This document shows positions 34,861-41,237 of a stretch of 41,237 nt of DNA, in pieces. The position numbers were made by a program, and so were the translations under genes. Position 1 is the stretch's first letter; each line of letters starts with the position of its first letter. The notes below the pieces were generated by a model. That model saw only the letters and a program-made list of their open reading frames with translations, was not told the origin of the DNA and did not search any database. Source of the DNA: Conidiobolus incongruus B7586 (taxonomy: Eukaryota; Entomophthoromycota; Entomophthoromycetes; Entomophthorales; Conidiobolaceae); the NCBI GenBank assembly GCA_000697335.1, contig JNEM01008663.1, forward strand, positions 1-41,237, in the 5' to 3' direction.

Positions 34861-36108
34861 GAATCAGTATTGTAATATATAGCATCTATCCTCTAACTTA
34901 ATATGAGCATACCTTTATTGATATTGATATGATAATAATATTTTATTACACTAGTTGTGGTTTTATTCATATTATTAAATGTTAATCAACATTGTTTTCA
35001 CTTTTTCAATAAATATTACAACTAGATAAATTAATCTCATTTTATATTTCATTTTATGATCAGTTTAAAATTTATTAAGCTAATAATGAAATAATTTTTT
35101 ATTATCCATTTGTAATTGTAAGATTAATATATATGAGTTATCCAAATCCAAGAATATTACTTGCACAAATCTTATTATTAGTTCAGAGTTTAAATTTTAG
35201 CAGAATGGATCAGAGTATAAGCAGTATATGATTTGGTTTGAAATAAGGTGTATATGTATCTTAAAATAATTGATGAATAATAAAATAAAATTTATCATTA
35301 AAACTTTAATGAATATTTTTGAATTTTAATCTAAATTAATTGTTTATAAATTGAGTTTTATTATTAAAATGAAATAGTTTAAATATTATCAACTTAAATT
35401 AAAAAATATAATCAATTAGTAATTTTGATTTATTTTAAAATTAAATTAGATTATTTTGAAACTTAATAGTCTAAACTTCATTTTTATATTACTTTTTTTT
35501 CTCAAATACTGAATATTCAATACTAATGATAGTTTCTACTTTTTGAAATCTATATAATCTCAATATTTTTTAAAAAAAATAGTGCAAAATGATTGAATAA
35601 TATTAAAATATATTGGTGTTACAGTTATAAGGATATAATAATATAAATTGTAATATAATAATAGATTGAGAAGAATTTTTTAGTTAATATATGTTGAAAC
35701 GACGATTTAATATTTTATTCAACGTTAAATATGATGAATGAAAAGCCAAATAGTTTTAATAATAATGTTTTGATTTGAATTATATAAATAACATGATTTT
35801 AACTAATAATAAATCGTATGTAATATACCTTAAGTTCCAATAAACTATATTAGTATTATAAAAATACATAATATTGTATCTTTAAAATAGTAGTAATTGC
35901 ATAGCTATATCAATTTAGTTTTACAAGCTTAAAAGTTTTCAATAAACGGAAATTTAATTTCAAAGAAAATTTGAAATTGGTTTCTAAAGATTTAAAGTTT
36001 CAAATTTAGGTTTATAAATGATAATTCGTACTAGTTTAAACTCATTTAGTCCTTTATTTTAACCTTGTATTCTTTACTACTGTTGTTTTTTGGGTTTTTT
36101 TATTTATC
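34861..36108. other. AT-rich intergenic DNA
   Basis: A 1.25-kb gap between TAF6 and the LPMO gene. Nothing was recognised beyond A/T-rich sequence. The LPMO promoter should lie at the right end. Confidence 0.6.
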
Positions 36109-36997
36109 ATGAGGATTAAACCTAATTTATTAGTGGGATATTGGCTTTTAAACTTGTTGGATGTGAATGGTCATATGGAGATGAGGTATCCACCTCCCAG
36201 GAGATCCAAATACAATCCTGCTTATCAGACCATAGGTGATGTTGATAACGATATGAGTGCTCCTTTGGGGCCAGACGTAATATAAAATCCAATATATCAA
36301 TCAAACATTAATACTAACATGTTTAATTTAGAATCCATTTCCATGTCGAGGTACCTCCCCAGGGCCGATATTTGCTAAATACAACGCAGGAGAAGAAATG
36401 ACAGTGAAACTTGGTGGAAACGCTCCACACAATGGAGGGCACTGCCAATTTGCACTGTCATATAACGGGGGGAAGGATTGGATCGTGTTTTACACAATTG
36501 TGCGCAATTGTATGCCATCTAAAACGGGTCCAATCGAGTTTGAGTACAAAATTCCAATTCCAGCAGATGCGCTACCCAGCGACAAAGTGGTCTTCTCATG
36601 GAATTGGATCAATGCCTCGGGCGAACGTGAATTCTACCAGAATTGCATCGACATCACCATTGCTAACAAGAACTCACCTCCATTCATGGCGGGTCTCGCT
36701 CTCCTCGTAGTCAATCTCGACGGGGACCAGATCATCGACGAGTTTGCACGACCTGGATCGGACGATGGTCACAGTCTCTTGGATGCCAGGAAGAAGATCA
36801 AAGTATTGCCCAACGGTTCCATTGCACCGTTGGCCGCGAAGGATGGCAGGTATACATTCCTCAATACTTCATCACCGGTTGCATACAATATTAGGCGACC
36901 GAAGTATGCATTACCAGAGCCGACTTACACCGGTTATCATAATGATACAAGTAAGCCCTACAAAATTCGACCTCGACCGAGGTTGTCCAATGAATAA
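36109..36997 (+). CDS. Secreted AA11-like lytic polysaccharide monooxygenase
   Basis: AA11 enzymes are secreted copper enzymes that cleave chitin oxidatively. Exon 1 (36109-36276) and exon 2 (36332-36997) give 277 residues. The intron has a fungal TACTAAC-type branch site (ATACTAAC) before the acceptor. Residues 1-21 form a signal peptide with core LLVGYWLLNLL. Cleavage after G21 would expose H22 of HMEMRYPPPRRSKYNP as the N-terminal copper ligand. The second ligand fits H89 in APHNGGHCQ, and the axial Tyr fits Y158 in REFYQNC. Cysteines at 61, 94, 116 and 161 can pair. A C-terminal part of about 110 residues beyond the core has an acidic PGSDDGHSLLDAR segment and a basic tail (RPRPR). It looks intact. 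Substrate is inferred from family only. Confidence 0.85.
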
Positions 36998-37966
36998 TTG
37001 AACTCGATTCTCATTTCATTCAATATGTTCTAACACAGATAGATCACCAACAACTCACTTAATATTAGTCAATAACAGTACAAAATGACTAAAATTTAAC
37101 AATTATTCAAAGCCACTTAAATTAAGGTGATCACTACGATCCCAGCAGTAATTCTAATACAATTAGACCGTTCCACCGTAATACTATCCGAACACTTAAT
37201 GAGTCACCAAAGTGTTTACGAACTGACATCATATCATTCGAATTTGTTCAAAAGTTTGACGATCATACATACTCCAAACTTAACTAATTTAATATTGTAT
37301 CACAAATCTTGATGAAACTTAGCTTTCGCTCCAAATAATATTATAATTATTAATTAATCAATAGGTTTTTTGTTTATTTATGGAATAAATATTGTAAGAT
37401 CATTTTTTTAATTTCATTTAATATAATTTGCTTTATACAATTTATTTATCACAATTGTTAATAACTGAAGTTTCATTATATAAAAAATAAGTTTAATATT
37501 CTAAAATTAATTTTATAGAGAATGAATTTAATAAATAAGCTTAATAAAAATCAACCAATCATTGTAATTAATACAAATATTGATTTAAGTTAAATAAGAT
37601 TATTTTATTTAATTAAAATTTTAAACTAGTTATTTCTTTTTAATTCATTTTATTGATTACTTTTAATTTAGGGTAATTGAAATAAAACAATTTTAAAATT
37701 TAATAAATCATAGCAATTTAAGGATTACAATATATATCAATTATCCCATAATTTTCAAAAGGATGTTAAATTAAATAATCATAGATTATGTTGTGTACAT
37801 TTAATAACGATAATATATACAATAATAAAAAATTATCAATTGTTTAAAATACATTGAAATTATTCTAATTAATTAATATCAATACAAAGTCATACAATAC
37901 CCTTTTTACCTTTTCTATTCATCATTATTACTAACATTAAGTATTTAAATTTTGAATTTTAATAGG
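36998..37966. other. Intergenic DNA, no gene seen
   Basis: The first 320 bp are less A/T-rich and include a 61-codon frame without ATG (37127-37312), probably 3' UTR. The rest is A/T-rich and leads into the Pcs1 promoter. Confidence 0.5.
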
Positions 37967-39684
37967 ATGAAAACTTCCCCAAAGAAGACATCTCCTAAGA
38001 AAACTTCCCCCAAAAAAGTGAAAAAAGTATTGCCTATAAAACGGTATAAAAATGTATCGAGAAAGAAATTAGAGGATCAGCCAGAAATTCACACCAATAA
38101 AGGGGTCAGTAGAGTACCTTGGGAGCCAACTGCCACAACGACACATAACCCAAGTCCCATTGTATCGCGCCAATTTAGTCTCGATTTTAAGGGTTGGAGC
38201 AAGACCAAGAAAGATACATTAACCAAGAATTCCGAGCAATCTAAACAAAACGAAAATATTTCACCCGAAACAAGCGCCAAATCTAACGACGTAAGTTTGA
38301 AACAAGCGAAAAAACGATCCACTCCAAGTATTTCAGAAGATAACTACGTCGAAGCGAATCGATCCAATTCGCTACTAGCATTGGACGAGTGGCTCACATC
38401 TGACCAAGTGAATATCGAAGTAGTGGAACCAGATCATTCGAGTTCCAAATCCAGGGTACGAAGAAGCGTGAAATTTGTTCCAACCGACATTCCCGATGAA
38501 ATCGACGTAGCATCGTCCAAAAAAAATAAAAAGTCCAAAAAGTTGCAGGATTCCAAGTCACCGACGAAGAAGAGCTCGATTGATCAAGTTTTCCAACTTG
38601 ATTCAACACCTGACAAAGCTTCTGAATATAATAATAATAATGATAATAATAATGACGATATTGGCGCAGATGATCAACTTGCCAAATTCGACGATTCACC
38701 TGTCAAGCCCATATCCAAAAACAAGAGGCAAAAGAAGGTTGCTGATTCAGAGTCCACAGCTTCAACAAATACATCATCAGTGTCAATTGTTGAATTAGCG
38801 GAATTGGCACAGAGATTGGCAAAGGTAAATATATCGAGTAGTTACCAACTTATTTGGACCTAATTTACTATAATAGGAAAAAGAACAAACTTTGGAACTT
38901 GAGAGTGAATTGGCAGCTTTGAAAGCACAAAAGAATCAACTTAAACCAAATCCCCCCTTAACAGAAAATATATCCAATGGTAAATTTACACATTCAATTA
39001 TAAAATTTAGCAATATTGACCTAAATATTTAGATTATTCTGATGAGGTACAACAAGCGCAAGCTCACTTGCAGCACCTTCAAGCTCAATTAGCAGGACTG
39101 CGGAAAGAGAAAGAAGAAAACTTACTTACTTTAATCCACCATCTACGTGCATATTCAGGTAATTTACAATTCTCTCTATTTCAAACCAAACATTAAACAA
39201 TTTTTCAGATCAACAAATCCAGCTCAATACAATTAATAATTTCTCAGATGAGGCTCTCGACAAATTGAATATGAGTTATTTCCAATTTTATAAACTATGC
39301 ACTCAGTTAGACATCCATTATACTTCATGTACTCCAGACGATGTACGCAAACTCACGTCGCGGTATGGGAATGTCATGCCAATGGAAAAATTCCAATGTT
39401 CACAGGCAGGACCCCTAGGAGGTAATATTACAATTCCTTCATACTATACATATCACTAACAACTGTATATAGTTCATCACTTCAATCTCTTCACAATCCA
39501 AGACCAAGACACGGACACCACCATGCTAGGGTACGAACCTATCTTACCATCGCAACCCGGTGATCTCAGCTGGAAAGAACTCCCGGAGTACTTTCGCGAC
39601 TTCATCCTTTTCGACCTTGACCAAGGTGTCAACTTTCTAAGGAGGTTACTCTTCTTTATCTACCAAAGTAACCAATCCAAATAA
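37967..39684 (+). CDS. PCS1: Monopolin subunit Pcs1/Csm1 family
   Basis: Csm1/Pcs1 forms V-shaped monopolin complexes that clamp kinetochores or microtubule sites and act at rDNA. Five exons (37967-38824, 38877-38979, 39033-39158, 39209-39421, 39473-39684) join in frame into 503 residues. Residues 1-270 are disordered, Lys/Ser-rich, with an SPKKT repeat at the start, candidate phosphorylation sites and an Asn/Asp run near residue 224. Coiled coil follows (LAELAQRLAKEKEQTLELES to LQAQLAGLRKEKEE). The C-terminal globular part FYKLCTQLDIHYTS, EKFQCSQ, YEPILPSQP and LPEYFRDFILFDLDQG resembles the Csm1 kinetochore-binding domain (PF12539). The first ATG in frame is 37967. The assignment rests on the C-terminal pattern plus the coiled coil. 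Confidence 0.75.
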
Positions 39685-41237
39685 TCCTCAGTGAATTGTG
39701 TGGTTGTGATAATATTTAATGTCTGTGATATGGAGGCATTGTTGTAAATTATAAATTCAGTATATTTATTTTATGATATAAAATAAATATATATTTTTGT
39801 TTTTAAATTTATTAGTTTTTTAAAATTTTATCATAGTTTAAAAATTTAATTACTGAAAAAAATTTTAATAATAATAATTGAATTTATATATTTTTTCTCA
39901 ATTAATTTGAAATATTTGGTTAATTTTAAAAATTTTTCAAACAATTCAAAATTTTACTTGTTTTTTGTTAAATTATTTAAAGTAGTTAAAAAACATTTTT
40001 TACTAAAAATTAATTCAATATTTGTTAATTATAACAAATCTTATTGAATTTATTAATATTACTCAGTATTTTAAATAATGGGAATTTTTTGCAATTAAAA
40101 ATAAATAAACATTTTAATATATAATAAATAAAAATAATAATATAATATATTAACCTATAAAAATAAGTCATAAAATCAAAAACACTTATATTTTTACTAA
40201 TAACTTAATTAATATTTAATCAAATAAACTTAAATTAAATAATTAAAATTATATATATTTATTAATAATATAAACAATTAAATGATGATATTTAGTTATT
40301 AATTGGTTAAAATATCAACCTTTAAATTTTACCTAAGGTAAGTTATAAATTTATAAGTTTTTAATGATAAAAAAAATTAAAACTTAGTATATCTACCTTT
40401 AACTTTTTTAACTTCTTTAAGTTTATAAGGTATAAAATCAATTAACTTTTTATATTAAAAAAGATTAATCTTATTTTATTCTTTTTAAATATATTTTTAA
40501 AGCTGATTTAAATTTTTTATTAAAGAGAAAACTTTATAACTTTTTTTAATTAATTTTAAAAGTATTTAATTAAGGTTAATAAATTAAAAAAGCTATTTTA
40601 TAACTAATATTTTATTATTTTTAAGTTATTTAATAATAAAAGTTATAGTATTATAAAAGATATTATTTTATTAAAAAATTATATTAAATTTATATAACTT
40701 ATATTATTTAATGATTTTTTTTAATCTATTGTTTAAAATATTTTAATATATTTTAATATTAATTCCCTTATTAATTTTATAAAAATATTTTATATTTAAA
40801 AATAATATATATCTTTAAATAATAATTAACCTATTATTATATTTTTAAGTAAAACTAACATAATGTTTATAAAATAATTTTATATTTTTTTTTAAAATAT
40901 TTAACTTTTTTATTAAATTTACTAAAATATATTTTTGTTTTATTAAATTAAATAACCTAACTTTAATTAATTTTAGTTTAATTTTAATAGTGAAATTTAA
41001 ACTCTTATTTAACTTTATAATAAGATTTCTTTCATTAAAAGTATTTTATCTTAAAATATAATAGTATATATGTTAATATAAAATATATATAATAAAATTA
41101 GTGTTAATTAATATTCTTATATAATTTTATAATTTTTATTATATTTTTGTAATAATATTATATTAACTTAAATTAATTAACTTATAAATATATTTTTTAT
41201 TATATTTATTTATAATTTTAATATATTTAAATTTATG
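39685..41237. other. Extremely A/T-rich gene-free end
   Basis: After about 100 bp of 3' UTR the sequence becomes almost pure A/T, with TAA/TTA-rich strings and very few C or G. It differs in texture from other gaps here. No coding exon was seen. It could be an AT-mutated relic of repetitive DNA or a structural (for example centromere-like) stretch; the sequence alone does not decide. Confidence 0.5.

Noticed and set aside
37127-37312. 61-codon frame after the LPMO gene
   Set aside because: Starts without ATG and shows no domain; most likely 3' UTR.
1-41237. CRISPR array or bacterial-type operon
   Set aside because: No spaced direct repeats seen; spliced genes and a eukaryotic tRNA show this is nuclear DNA.

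Overview
The window looks like nuclear DNA of an AT-rich, probably early-diverging fungus. Intergenic DNA is very rich in A and T. Introns are short (mostly about 50-100 nt) with GTA...TAG borders. Several genes are fungal in type: a fungal_trans regulator, THI5/NMT1, an AA11-like LPMO, an RSA3-like factor and the monopolin subunit Pcs1/Csm1. Genus cannot be fixed from the sequence. A thiamine pyrimidine gene argues against arbuscular mycorrhizal fungi.

Layout. 2.5-9.8 kb: a fungal_trans regulator, an RSA3-like ribosome assembly factor (five exons) and ribosomal stalk protein P2, all on +. 12.3-15.3 kb: a dithiol glutaredoxin and a tandem pair of RidA genes, the first with a mitochondrial presequence and the second cytosolic; the pair share a duplicated promoter. 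15.8-18.1 kb (minus): tRNA-Gly(GCC), an LTR-like GC-richer island touching the tRNA 5' end, and THI5. 19.0-28.2 kb: a PMR1-type Ca/Mn ATPase and an XPB/SSL2 helicase, both clearly broken, flank an RNF212/Zip3-like gene whose RING has lost zinc ligands. 28.6-39.7 kb: DNAJC9 (minus), a protein made of three transposase-type zinc ribbons with an exact 76-residue period, TAF6, a secreted AA11-like copper LPMO and Pcs1/Csm1. The last 1.5 kb is almost pure A/T.

How the genes relate. There is no operon-like system. Themes are housekeeping (P2, RSA3, TAF6, DNAJC9), stress and metabolite repair (glutaredoxin, RidA pair, THI5), and meiosis or chromosome segregation (RNF212-like, Pcs1).

The two most unusual points are: (1) broken copies of two widely conserved genes, XPB being normally essential, in which nearly every stop codon is explained by one C-to-T or G-to-A change; and (2) the stand-alone triple zinc-ribbon protein.
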